NCBI GenBank assembly: GCA_964525395.1
Contig: CAZGGU010000019.1
Span: 1-20,409 of the forward strand
Reading direction: 5' to 3'
DNA from: 2-01-FULL-39-10-A sp964525395
GTDB lineage: Bacteria > Patescibacteriota > Microgenomatia > Levybacterales > UBA12049
DNA length: 20,409 bases
The notes below the pieces were generated by a model. It did not search any database. It had not been told where the DNA came from and saw only the letters and a list, made by a program, of their open reading frames with translations. Shown in pieces: positions 7,885 through 15,776 of this stretch; position 1 is the stretch's first letter, and every line of letters begins with the position of its first letter. The position numbers and the translations under genes were made by a program.

Positions 7885-9570
7885 ATGAAGAAATGGGAAA
7901 TCTTGAATGAATTAAGAATAAAGAAAGATGAATTAAGAAGTGAGGATTTGATTAAAATACTGCTCGAAAATAGAGGGCTCAAGACTAAGAAAGAAATTGA
8001 TGACTTCTTAAATCCAACACTCGAAAATTTTACTGCTGATGGGCTCGGGATTAATAAGAAAGCACTGGAAAAAAGTATCGCCAGAATTCTAGAAGCAATT
8101 CATAAAAAGGAACAAATAATTGTCTTCGGAGACTACGATGTAGACGGTGTGACAGGAGCCGCAATACTCTGGGAGACACTTACTTCCATTGGTGCGAATG
8201 TTATGCCATATATTCCGCATCGTGTGGATGAGGGTTACGGTTTGTCTAAAAAGGGAATAGATAATGTTTTGGAAAAGTATCCAGAAACTAAGCTTATCAT
8301 TACAGTTGATAATGGAATTGTCGCTAATGATTCAGTCGATTATGCTAACAATCTTGCTATAGAAGTGATAATTACAGATCACCACACGCTCTCGCCCATA
8401 ATGCCAAAAGCCTATTCAATTATTCATACTACACAAATATGTGGAGCGGGTGTTGCTTTTTTGCTGGTGAGAGAAATTTCTAAATCTAAATTTCAAATTT
8501 CTAATGAAATTAAAATTTTAAAATCTAAAATTGAAGACGGAGAATATTTGGATCTTGTAGCTCTTGCGACTGTGGCGGATGTCATGCCTCTATTGGGTTT
8601 AAATAGGTCACTCCTGGTCGCGGGCCTTCCATATCTTAGAAAAACAAAAAGGCCAGGATTAATTGCTTTATTTGAGATTGCAAAAATAAAACCTGAGGAC
8701 ATTGGAGTTTATGAAATCGGGCATGTAATTGCGCCTCGACTAAATGCTTCCGGAAGACTGGAGCATGCTATGGAAAGCTTGAGACTTCTCTGTACGAAAA
8801 ATAAACAACGTGCAGATGGTTTGGCGCATTTATTAAATGAAACTAATCATCAGCGTCAATTAATTACTTTTGATTCATTTGCTCATGCTAAGGAGAAAGT
8901 GGAGGGAAAGAATAAGTTGCTTTTTGTTTATTCAGAAACTTATGCACCGGGTGTCATTGGGCTAATTGCCGGTAAGCTGACTGAAGAATATTATCGTCCT
9001 TCCATTGCGCTATCAGTTGGTGAAACATACTCAAAAGCGTCTGCACGCTCTGTATCAGGATTCAACATAATTGAGTTTATTAGAACGCAATCGTCTTTAT
9101 TAGTCGACGCAGGTGGACACCCTATGGCAGCAGGCTTTACTGTTGAGACTTCGAAATTGAAGGATTTAGAGCTTGCAGTATTAAAAGCAGCAGAGCAAAT
9201 AGATGAGGGATTGCTCATTAGAAAAATAAAAATAGATTGCGAGCTGCCAATAAATTTTATAACACCTGAATTATTTTTTGAAATTAACAAACTCTCTCCA
9301 TTTGGCCATCAGAATTATGAACCAGTGTTTTTGGGAAAAGATCTAGTTATAGAGTCTTTGCGACTAGTCGGAAAAGAAAGTAAACATCTTAAGCTTGAAT
9401 TGGGAACTAAGAATAATGAAGTAAGGTTTGGGGCAATTTTATTTGGTTATGATACTGATTTGGATTTGAAAAAAGGCGACAGTGTCGAAGTAGCTTATTC
9501 TATTTCTGAAAACAATTGGAATGGAAATAAAAAGCTAGAATTAAAGATCAGAGATATTAAGAGGAATTAG
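7885..9570 (+). CDS. recJ: single-stranded-DNA-specific exonuclease RecJ
   Basis: 561 aa from the ATG at 7885. It degrades single-stranded DNA 5' to 3' in recombinational and mismatch repair. DHH-domain motifs are complete: FGDYDVDG (81-88), VDNGIVA (141-147), TDHHTLS (164-170) and the ATVADVMPL region with D232. APRLNASGRLEHA (283-295) and the DHHA1 motif GGHPMAAG (410-417) follow, then a C-terminal OB-like region. I preferred this start over an in-frame ATG at 7828 because 7828 lies inside the divergent cca gene and upstream of the best promoter; the ATG at 7885 sits 10 nt after TATAGT. The 3' end overlaps the convergent unknown gene by 4 bp. Confidence 0.95.
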   Translation: MKKWEILNELRIKKDELRSEDLIKILLENRGLKTKKEIDDFLNPTLENFTADGLGINKKALEKSIARILEAIHKKEQIIVFGDYDVDGVTGAAILWETLTSIGANVMPYIPHRVDEGYGLSKKGIDNVLEKYPETKLIITVDNGIVANDSVDYANNLAIEVIITDHHTLSPIMPKAYSIIHTTQICGAGVAFLLVREISKSKFQISNEIKILKSKIEDGEYLDLVALATVADVMPLLGLNRSLLVAGLPYLRKTKRPGLIALFEIAKIKPEDIGVYEIGHVIAPRLNASGRLEHAMESLRLLCTKNKQRADGLAHLLNETNHQRQLITFDSFAHAKEKVEGKNKLLFVYSETYAPGVIGLIAGKLTEEYYRPSIALSVGETYSKASARSVSGFNIIEFIRTQSSLLVDAGGHPMAAGFTVETSKLKDLELAVLKAAEQIDEGLLIRKIKIDCELPINFITPELFFEINKLSPFGHQNYEPVFLGKDLVIESLRLVGKESKHLKLELGTKNNEVRFGAILFGYDTDLDLKKGDSVEVAYSISENNWNGNKKLELKIRDIKRN

Positions 9571-10094
9571 CTATTTTTATCAACCTCAACAGGGATTATT
9601 TTTTTCATTCCTTTATCATGAGCTGGCCGAAAGCCGTTTCTGGAAAGTGAAGTGACAAGTTGTTCTTTTAGTTCCTGAAGTTTTATTAATGCTCTTACTT
9701 TTTCAGCAGCTGTTAGGGTCGGGTCATCGGCAATTTCTCGCTCCTGATCACTATAAATGCCTGCTTCTGAATAAGTTCTTTCTATAACGTTTACGGGCAC
9801 TGTATGCCTACTGCCTTTTCTTATAGATAAAGCATCAGATAAAGATCTGAATCTTCTGGATCTTGGTGAAGTGGGGAAATTTAAATTAGATACAGAAGCA
9901 CCCATTTCTTCCCACTCTCCACTTTCCTGCATTTGTGCTGCTCTTTCAAAAGAGATTTCAAATGGTTTGGGATCTTCTATAACTATAGGTGGTTGCGCAG
10001 CAGCTTGCTCACCAGCTATGTGGGTTGGTTTTGGTGCTTGTACTGCGTCTTTTGGTGTTGGTCTTTCTGCACTCATATCATGTCCTTCTGCCAT
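9567..10094 (-). CDS. hypothetical low-complexity protein, 175 aa
   Basis: I do not recognise this protein. The first ~45 residues are rich in Pro, Ala and Glu and probably disordered. The middle (residues ~75-95) is Ser/Arg-rich (SPRSRRFRSLSDALSIRKGSR). Residues ~115-150 look like an amphipathic helical pair (DQEREIADDPTLTAAEKVRALIKLQELKEQL). There is no signal peptide or membrane segment. The start at 10094 is supported by minus-strand TTGACA (10135-10140), 18 bp, CATACT (10111-10116) and a Shine-Dalgarno-like AAGGG 7 nt before the ATG. A second ATG six codons in (10076), preceded by AAGGA, is a plausible alternative. It is convergent with recJ (4-bp overlap) and divergent from aspS. Confidence 0.65.
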   Translation of the reverse strand: MAEGHDMSAERPTPKDAVQAPKPTHIAGEQAAAQPPIVIEDPKPFEISFERAAQMQESGEWEEMGASVSNLNFPTSPRSRRFRSLSDALSIRKGSRHTVPVNVIERTYSEAGIYSDQEREIADDPTLTAAEKVRALIKLQELKEQLVTSLSRNGFRPAHDKGMKKIIPVEVDKNS

Positions 10095-10110
10095 ATTTAT
10101 ACCCTTAAAA

Positions 10111-10140
10111 AGTATGCTCCAGCAAATTGCTTTTTGTCAA
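10111..10140 (-). promoter_or_regulatory. sigma70-type promoter of the 9567-10094 gene
   Basis: On the minus strand, consensus TTGACA (complement of 10135-10140), an 18-bp spacer and CATACT (complement of 10111-10116) predict a start near 10104, leaving a leader of about 10 nt that contains AAGGG. Confidence 0.6.
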
Positions 10141-10193
10141 ATAAGAAAATGGCAATTACGACTAAGAAATTTACCACTTTGAGCAGTTTTAGT

Positions 10194-10212
10194 CAAGCAT
10201 GAATCGTGCTTG
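10194..10212. promoter_or_regulatory. 19-bp palindrome overlapping the aspS -35 box
   Basis: CAAGCA (10194-10199), a 7-bp centre and TGCTTG (10207-10212) form a perfect 6-7-6 inverted repeat whose right arm overlaps the aspS -35 (TTGTCT, 10210-10215). The position suits a repressor operator. As RNA it would be a six-pair hairpin, but there is no upstream gene on the plus strand for it to terminate. Confidence 0.4.
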
Positions 10213-10238
10213 TCTTTGCTTCAGGAAAATACTAAAAT
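10210..10238 (+). promoter_or_regulatory. aspS promoter, leaderless
   Basis: TTGTCT (10210-10215), a 17-bp spacer and TAAAAT (10233-10238) are followed by only 6 nt before the ATG at 10245. The predicted transcript starts on or next to the A of the start codon. Confidence 0.7.
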
Positions 10239-10244
10239 ACCCTT

Positions 10245-11600
10245 ATGGAAAGAACTCTTATAAAAGACACAGTAAATAAAGTAGGCGAAGATGTATTGAT
10301 TAAATCTTGGGTAAGGATCAGAAGAGATCACGGAAAATTAATTTTCTTAGATTTAAGAGATAGATCGGGAATTCTTCAGGCGGTAGTAATCCCTCAAACT
10401 TCACCAGAGGCACATAAAGTAGCGCAAGAATTAAGACCTGAATATGTGGTTGAAGTGGTTGGAAAAGTGAATACTAGACCAGAAAGAAATGTAAATCCTG
10501 ATATTGAAACAGGAACAGTAGAGCTCGAAGTAAAAGAAATAAAAATATTAGCAGAAGCAGAAACTCTCCCTTTTGATATGGGTGGAGAAGTTTTAAATTT
10601 GGAACTTCCTACACTTCTTGATAACAGAGCTTTAGTTTTAAGACACCCGAGAGTTCAGGCGATTTTTAAAGTTCAGGAAGTGATAATTGATGAATTTAGA
10701 AAGTATTTGCAAAGTCAGGATTTCTTCGAATTCCAAGCCCCATCTATCGCACCAGCTGTAGCAGAAGGCGGAGCTGAGGTATTTAAGGTTGACTATTTCG
10801 ATAAGAAGGCATTTCTTTCTCAAAGTCCTCAGTTGTATAAGCAGATCGTGATGTCTGCGTTTGAAAGAGTATTTTCAGTAAATAAAATTTTTAGAGCTGA
10901 GCCATCTGTGACAACTAGACATTTAACTGAAGTGGTTTCTCTTGATGCGGAAATGGCATTTATCGATTCATGGACTGATGTAAAAGATATGGCAGAAGAA
11001 GTAGTAAGAAGTATTCTAAATAGATTAGAAAAAGAATGTGCGAAAGAATTAAAGCTTTTCGGAGTAGAAGTTCCGAAAATGATTGAGAAAACACCTTACT
11101 TGAGTCTTAGGGAAGCTCAGGAAAAGATATATGCTCATTCCGGACGTGACGTTAGAGGAGAAAAAGATTTAAATCCAGAAGACGAAAGAGAAATCTGTGA
11201 AATTATCAAAGAAGAGACAGGATCAGACTTTGTATTCATCTACGGATATCCTACTAAGAAAAAACCTTTTTATGTATTTCCAAATCCTGATGAGCCAGAG
11301 TATAACGAAGGAATGGATTTGTTATGTAAAGGTCTTGAGTGGTTATCAGGTGGACGAAGAATTAACGACTATAAGCAATTAATGCAGCATGTAAGCGAAT
11401 GGGGAATGGATCCAGAAAAAATTAAATTATTCCTTGAAGCATTTAAATATGGAGTCCCTCCTGAAGGAGGATTTGCGTTTGGCTCTGAAAGAATGACTAT
11501 GCAAGTTCTCGGACTTTCCAATATTAGAGAAGCAAGCATGTTCCCAAGAGACATGGAGAGAATTGACGAAAGATTGTCTCAGGTTGAGTCAGAAAAATAA
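10245..11600 (+). CDS. aspS: aspartyl-tRNA synthetase, short form with archaeal-type catalytic core
   Basis: 451 aa class II synthetase charging tRNA with aspartate. The N-terminal anticodon-binding OB fold (SWVRIRRDHGKLIFLDLRD, 21-39; TRPERNVNPDIETG, 77-90) resembles bacterial AspRS. The catalytic part has the archaeal/eukaryotic-type motif 2 FRAEPSVTTRHLTEV (216-230) followed by DAEMAFI, and motif 3 GGFAFGSERMTM (408-419). There is no GAD insertion, which explains the length (about 590 aa in bacterial forms). His29 sits where His is linked to non-discriminating enzymes that also charge tRNA-Asn, so relaxed specificity is possible. The gene is preceded by a leaderless promoter; the carboxypeptidase gene follows 8 bp after the stop. 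Confidence 0.93.
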   Translation: MERTLIKDTVNKVGEDVLIKSWVRIRRDHGKLIFLDLRDRSGILQAVVIPQTSPEAHKVAQELRPEYVVEVVGKVNTRPERNVNPDIETGTVELEVKEIKILAEAETLPFDMGGEVLNLELPTLLDNRALVLRHPRVQAIFKVQEVIIDEFRKYLQSQDFFEFQAPSIAPAVAEGGAEVFKVDYFDKKAFLSQSPQLYKQIVMSAFERVFSVNKIFRAEPSVTTRHLTEVVSLDAEMAFIDSWTDVKDMAEEVVRSILNRLEKECAKELKLFGVEVPKMIEKTPYLSLREAQEKIYAHSGRDVRGEKDLNPEDEREICEIIKEETGSDFVFIYGYPTKKKPFYVFPNPDEPEYNEGMDLLCKGLEWLSGGRRINDYKQLMQHVSEWGMDPEKIKLFLEAFKYGVPPEGGFAFGSERMTMQVLGLSNIREASMFPRDMERIDERLSQVESEK

Positions 11601-11608
11601 ATCTCCAC

Positions 11609-12538
11609 ATGACATTTATTCAAAAAATAAATAAGACAAAGCTTTTTTATCTTGTAATTTTATTAACTGTTTTTCTTGTTTTTATTTGCTTGGCATATCT
11701 GAATATCCAGGTGAAAAAAGATTTGGCTAATGTAGATTTATATGATAGTCCACTAAGTTTTGTTCCTTCAGATTATCCAGAAGTTAAGGAAATTTATTTC
11801 CCAGAAATTTCCGGACAAAGTTTGATAATAGTAGATAAAGATTCACAGAAAGTTTTATATGAAAAAAATTCTAACTTAAGATTTCCTCCAGCTTCTACTA
11901 CTAAGATTATGACAGCATTAGTAGCGTTAGATTATTTTCGAGCCGATGATATTCTTACTGTTAAACGAGGAAAAGTGGAAGGATCAGTTTTAGGATTAAA
12001 ACCAGGTGAGCAATTAAGATTTGAAGATTTACTCTATGCAATGATGCTTCCTTCAGCTAATGATGCCACTGTCGCAATTGCAGATAATTATCCGGGAGGG
12101 GAAGTAGCATTTGTCGGAAAGATGAATCAGAAGGCTCAGGAATTAAATCTTACGAATACTCATTATGCAGACCCAGTGGGACTTTTGGATGATGTGGATT
12201 ATTCATCTGCAAATGATTTGGCGCGCTTAGCATCTATAGCGCTAAACAATAAAGAATTTGCGAAAGTAGTTTCAACGAAAAATAAAAGTATAGCTAATCT
12301 TTCGGGGAAAATTTATCCTTTATCTAATTTAAATATTTTATTGGATCTTCCTGGAGTTAATGGAGTAAAGACAGGTTTTACAGAAAGGGCAGGGGAAGTT
12401 TTAGTCACATCTCAAAATGTGGATGGCAAGCATGATTTAATTTTTGTAGTTATGCAAAGCCGGGATAGGTTTGGGGATACAGAGTCTTTAATTAATTACT
12501 TAACAGGAAATATTACTTTCCAGTCCATTCGCCCGTAA
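11609..12538 (+). CDS. D-alanyl-D-alanine carboxypeptidase (penicillin-binding protein, S11 type)
   Basis: 309 aa. It trims the terminal D-Ala from peptidoglycan pentapeptides outside the membrane. An N-terminal signal anchor (~10-32) precedes the serine-peptidase domain with all three catalytic motifs: SxxK as S96-T-T-K99 (in PPASTTKIMTAL), SxN as S149-A-N151 (PSANDATVAIAD) and KTG at 254-256 (GVKTGFTERAG). The C-terminal beta domain of DacA-like enzymes is absent, giving a compact DacF-like form. It lies 8 bp after aspS, probably in the same transcript. Its last 26 bp overlap, on the opposite strand, the 3' end of the 12513-13547 gene. Confidence 0.92.
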   Translation: MTFIQKINKTKLFYLVILLTVFLVFICLAYLNIQVKKDLANVDLYDSPLSFVPSDYPEVKEIYFPEISGQSLIIVDKDSQKVLYEKNSNLRFPPASTTKIMTALVALDYFRADDILTVKRGKVEGSVLGLKPGEQLRFEDLLYAMMLPSANDATVAIADNYPGGEVAFVGKMNQKAQELNLTNTHYADPVGLLDDVDYSSANDLARLASIALNNKEFAKVVSTKNKSIANLSGKIYPLSNLNILLDLPGVNGVKTGFTERAGEVLVTSQNVDGKHDLIFVVMQSRDRFGDTESLINYLTGNITFQSIRP

Positions 12539-13547
12539 CTGCTGAAACAAAGGCTAAGAAGTCATCATTTCCTTTAAATACTATTATAGGTTCAAGATAT
12601 TTTTGTGTTTTTCCCTCCATATAATATCCTAATTCTACTTCTTTAACTAAAACTTCTTCGCTAGTTCCATTATAAGAAGCAACATATGCTTTGTTGTTTT
12701 TTAATTCTTCCCAAGCTTGTTTCGCAGTTTTAATTGGATATGTAGCAGATTCATCAGTAATGCTTTGGTGAAAATATCTTGCATCAACCACTTGATCTTC
12801 TGAGCCAATAATTATGCCAATAGGAGACTGCAGGCCTCTTGGGTAATAAACTTCAAGATCATTAATTTTTTTCTGAGGATAATATACCCCAATTAATTCT
12901 GCATTTGATAAGCTACTTGCAGGATTAATGACAGGACCATCGATAGAATAAAGTTGAGTGATAACACTTTCCTCATCAAGGTCGTCAGTAAAAATTGAGA
13001 GATTATTTAAAAAAGTTTTGGCATCTGCTATAGCTTGTTCTTCGGTGGGTAGATTTACCGCTGTTTTTATTTCATCATAATTTTTGAAAGCTGTTGTTAA
13101 GTTAACTTGACCTGTTAGAGTATTAATAACTAATTCTTGTGGAAAAGGTTCAGTCTTTCTCCATACATATGTGGTGTCAGAAAGCTGTTCTGGGTCTCCT
13201 TCAAATCCGAGAGAGTTTACTTTTTCCTTAGCTTTTTCTACACCTAAAATATCTGGCTCTGCGCCGCCCATTTTATAAACATTAACTTTATCAGGAAGTG
13301 AAGGTAGCTCTCCAGAGATGGTATCAAGTTTGTATGTAAGTTTAGTTTGCAATCCGTTCTGAAAAGAAATTGGAGGAATTTTTCCAAACGAAACAGATGC
13401 AGGAGTAGGTTTGGCAGGGATAAAAATATTTTTAATAAAAAATATACCTTTGATTAGAATAAAGATTCCGAAGATGATGGCGATAAAAATTAGAACCCAT
13501 TTGAGGATTGTTTTCGCGTCATGTTGAAAAATGCTTAAACTAACCAT
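12513..13547 (-). CDS. membrane-anchored extracytoplasmic protein of unknown function
   Basis: 344 aa. One N-terminal membrane helix (~14-38) is followed by a proline-containing linker and a strand-rich extracytoplasmic region. Segments such as ILGVEKAKEKVNSLGF, FPQELVINTLTGQV and the ending YLEPIIVFKGNDDFLAFVSAVTGEW recall repeated PepSY/YycI-like modules, where a final strand pair carries a VF.G...F.A.V.AV pattern. That is a resemblance, not a firm assignment. The ATG lies 6 nt after minus-strand TATACT, so the message is predicted to be leaderless. Its 3' end overlaps the convergent carboxypeptidase gene by 26 bp. Confidence 0.8.
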   Translation of the reverse strand: MVSLSIFQHDAKTILKWVLIFIAIIFGIFILIKGIFFIKNIFIPAKPTPASVSFGKIPPISFQNGLQTKLTYKLDTISGELPSLPDKVNVYKMGGAEPDILGVEKAKEKVNSLGFEGDPEQLSDTTYVWRKTEPFPQELVINTLTGQVNLTTAFKNYDEIKTAVNLPTEEQAIADAKTFLNNLSIFTDDLDEESVITQLYSIDGPVINPASSLSNAELIGVYYPQKKINDLEVYYPRGLQSPIGIIIGSEDQVVDARYFHQSITDESATYPIKTAKQAWEELKNNKAYVASYNGTSEEVLVKEVELGYYMEGKTQKYLEPIIVFKGNDDFLAFVSAVTGEWTGK

Positions 13548-13550
13548 ATA

Positions 13551-13583
13551 TTGAGTATAAATTAGAATTTAACTATAATGCAA
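13551..13583. promoter_or_regulatory. interlocked divergent leaderless promoters
   Basis: Only 38 bp separate the two start codons. Rightward (gltX): TTGAGT (13551-13556), 17 bp, TATAAT (13574-13579), 6 nt, ATG. Leftward (344-aa protein): TTGCAT (complement of 13578-13583), 18 bp, TATACT (complement of 13554-13559), 6 nt, ATG. Each -10 overlaps or nearly overlaps the other promoter's -35, so initiation in the two directions should be mutually exclusive. Confidence 0.7.
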
Positions 13584-13585
13584 AC

Positions 13586-15004
13586 ATGCTTCAGCAAAAT
13601 TCAGCACAAGTTACTAGAACTAGAGTCGCTCCGAGTCCGACGGGATTTCCACATATTGGGACTGTGTCGCAGGCTTTATTTGATTTTGCCTTTGCAAGAC
13701 GGAACAAGGGTCGATTTGTCATACGAATTGAGGACACTGATAGAAACAGGTTCGTAGAAGGAGCAGAGGATAAGATTTTTGAAGCATTTGACTGGTTTAA
13801 TCTTTCTGAAGATGAGAGTAGTAGGAAGGGTGGAGAATTCGCTCCTTATCGTCAATCCGAAAGGTTAGATTTATATGCTAAATTCGCAGATGAACTGGTC
13901 GAAAAAGGAGGAGCATATTATTGCTTCTGTACAAAAGAAAGACTTGATGCACTGCGTGCAGGACAAACTGCTGCGAAGCAGCCTACAATGTATGATGGTC
14001 ATTGTAGGAATCTTAAACTTGAAGAGGCCAAGTCACGCCTTAATGAACCTCATGTTTTGCGGCTTAAGGTGCCAGAGAATACAAAATTAATTGGGCACGA
14101 CGAAATAAGAGGAGACGTGGAGTTTGATTCAAATCTTATTGAAGACACAGTGCTTATTAAGTCTGATGGATTTCCAACATATCATTTGGCTGTTATTGTT
14201 GATGACCATCTAATGCAGATATCTGATGTTATTCGAGGTGAAGAATGGTTATCATCCTTGCCGAAGCATATTTTACTTTATGATTATTTCGGTTGGGAAA
14301 AGCCAAAATTTTATCATACACCTTTAATGAGGAATGCGGATAAGTCAAAGATTTCAAAACGCCACGGCCATGCAAATGTAGATTGGTATAAAAATGAAGG
14401 CTTTTTACCTGAAGCTGTATTAAATTTCTTGGCACTCATGGGATGGAGTCATCCTGAGCAGAAGGAAATCTTCAGTATTGATGAATTTATTTCATTGTTT
14501 GATCCCAAAGATCTTAAGCCGGTGGGCCCAATTTTTGATCTTACAAAGCTTGAGTGGCTGAACGGGCAATATATCCGCAATTTAACACTCGAAGAACTCA
14601 AGAAAAGACTTGAGAGATTTTATAAAGATGATAAAGAATTTGATGGCATGTTTGATAGTAAGCATTCAGATCTTATGATTGGTCTTGCCCAAAACAGAAT
14701 GAAAAAACTTTCTGAATTTAGAGATTTAGTAAATACTCCTAGTAAGCAAAGAGCCTTTACTATGGAGGAGAAGGAAAAAGGAAGGTTGCTTCTTCAAGCG
14801 CTTGAGGAGATTACTATCACTGACTGGCGTGAAGATATTATTTTAAATCATTTAAAGAATTTCAGAGATCAATCAGGGGTTTCTATGAAAGTAATTTATT
14901 TTCTTATTACAGGAAAAGAACAAGGCCTTCCACTTATTGAAACAATGGTGAAGATTGAAGGTAGAGATAAGACATTGGCTAATCTACGAATGCGAACAAG
15001 CTAA
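13586..15004 (+). CDS. gltX: glutamyl-tRNA synthetase
   Basis: 472 aa class I synthetase attaching glutamate to tRNA. The Rossmann domain opens with RVAPSPTGFPHIGT, the HIGH-type motif being HIGT (23-26), followed by RIEDTDRNRFVEGAE. A zinc-binding-like region contains YCFC (C113, C115) and GHC (C140). The KMSKS-type motif is KISKR (255-259). The C-terminal anticodon-binding helical region is of normal length for bacteria. Whether it is discriminating or also charges tRNA-Gln cannot be told from this window. The start is fixed by a strong leaderless promoter. The stop is 40 bp before nrtR, and the nrtR -35 begins 3 bp after it. Confidence 0.95.
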   Translation: MLQQNSAQVTRTRVAPSPTGFPHIGTVSQALFDFAFARRNKGRFVIRIEDTDRNRFVEGAEDKIFEAFDWFNLSEDESSRKGGEFAPYRQSERLDLYAKFADELVEKGGAYYCFCTKERLDALRAGQTAAKQPTMYDGHCRNLKLEEAKSRLNEPHVLRLKVPENTKLIGHDEIRGDVEFDSNLIEDTVLIKSDGFPTYHLAVIVDDHLMQISDVIRGEEWLSSLPKHILLYDYFGWEKPKFYHTPLMRNADKSKISKRHGHANVDWYKNEGFLPEAVLNFLALMGWSHPEQKEIFSIDEFISLFDPKDLKPVGPIFDLTKLEWLNGQYIRNLTLEELKKRLERFYKDDKEFDGMFDSKHSDLMIGLAQNRMKKLSEFRDLVNTPSKQRAFTMEEKEKGRLLLQALEEITITDWREDIILNHLKNFRDQSGVSMKVIYFLITGKEQGLPLIETMVKIEGRDKTLANLRMRTS

Positions 15005-15007
15005 CAC

Positions 15008-15035
15008 TTGACAAATATATTTTTTGGAGTATACT
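15008..15035 (+). promoter_or_regulatory. nrtR promoter
   Basis: Consensus TTGACA (15008-15013), a 16-bp spacer and TATACT (15030-15035). The start site falls about 2-3 nt before the ATG at 15045, so nrtR is near-leaderless. The operator described next overlaps the -10 end and the start codon. Confidence 0.7.
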
Positions 15036-15055
15036 TAGTGTAATATGAACACTAT
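15035..15055 (+). promoter_or_regulatory. predicted NrtR operator 1 (autoregulatory)
   Basis: Half-site TTAGTGTA, 5-bp centre, half-site AACACTAT; the core TAGTGT-N7-ACACTA is a perfect palindrome. The centre falls on the first base of the nrtR start codon, and the left end overlaps the -10, so binding would block initiation. The GT-N7-AC core agrees with the known NrtR site pattern as I recall it. Assignment to NrtR is inferred from position and recurrence. Confidence 0.75.
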
Positions 15056-15737
15056 GAATGAGACCAAGGCAAGAGATTTAAATAAAATTGAAAAACCTGC
15101 AGTTTCTGTAACTGTTTTAATTTTTTCTATTAATAATGGAAAATTAGAAACAGTGCTTATTAATCGCGTTCGTGAGCCTTTTAAAGGAGATTGGAGTCTT
15201 CCAGGGGATATTTTACCAATTGAAATGGATCCTAAAGATTTTGCCCGTGAAGTACTTCATGATAAAACAGGAATTAGGGATGTTTTTCTAGAACAGCTCT
15301 ATACTTTTGGAAATCCGAAGAGAGATCCAAGAGGTCGAGTAATTACCATGTCTTATTTCGCACTTCTTCCCCATAACAGTATTGACTTAGCTAAAGCTCC
15401 AAATGCGCTGCATGCAATCTGGACACCTGTAGAGAATCTTCCAGAAAACTTAGCATTTGACCATAGGGAAATTATTCATTATGGAGTAAACAGATTAAAA
15501 AATAAAATGGAGTATAGTAATATCGCCAATTCATTGGTTCCAGAAAAGTTCCGACTTACAGAGCTACAAAAGATTTATGAAATTATTCTAGGGAAAAAAC
15601 TTGATAAACGAAATTTCAGAAAAAAAATTATTTCTACTGGGTTAGTGAAGATTACTAAAGAAGTTTATCGCGAAGGTAGTCACAGACCAGCAAGATTATA
15701 TAAATTTGCAACTAGAGAATTAATAGAATTTAATTAA
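15045..15737 (+). CDS. nrtR: NrtR family NAD-metabolism transcriptional regulator
   Basis: 230 aa. Residues ~18-130 are a Nudix-like domain (VSVTVLIFSINNGKLETVLINR, then GDWSLPGDILP). The Nudix box region (54-77) reads REVLHDKTGI where the active-site RE...EE should be; aligned on TGI, the catalytic acidic pair becomes DK, so the domain probably senses rather than hydrolyses ADP-ribose or a related ligand. The C-terminal winged helix has the hallmark LTELQKIYEIILGKKLDKRNFRKK and the wing GSHRPARLYKF (~171-221). NrtR usually represses NAD synthesis and salvage genes. It heads the NAD locus with an operator at its own start. An in-frame ATG three codons later (15054) is an alternative start. 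Confidence 0.93.
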   Translation: MNTMNETKARDLNKIEKPAVSVTVLIFSINNGKLETVLINRVREPFKGDWSLPGDILPIEMDPKDFAREVLHDKTGIRDVFLEQLYTFGNPKRDPRGRVITMSYFALLPHNSIDLAKAPNALHAIWTPVENLPENLAFDHREIIHYGVNRLKNKMEYSNIANSLVPEKFRLTELQKIYEIILGKKLDKRNFRKKIISTGLVKITKEVYREGSHRPARLYKFATRELIEFN

Positions 15738-15752
15738 TTTTTTGGAAACTAG

Positions 15753-15773
15753 TTAGTGTAAAAAGTACATTTA
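15753..15773 (+). promoter_or_regulatory. predicted NrtR operator 2
   Basis: Half-site TTAGTGTA (15753-15760), 5-bp centre, half-site TACATTTA (15766-15773), which matches the inverted left half at 6 of 8 positions. It ends 3 bp upstream of the -35 box of the first kinase gene, where a bound dimer would hinder polymerase. Same geometry as operators 1 and 3. Confidence 0.65.
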
Positions 15774-15776
15774 GAA

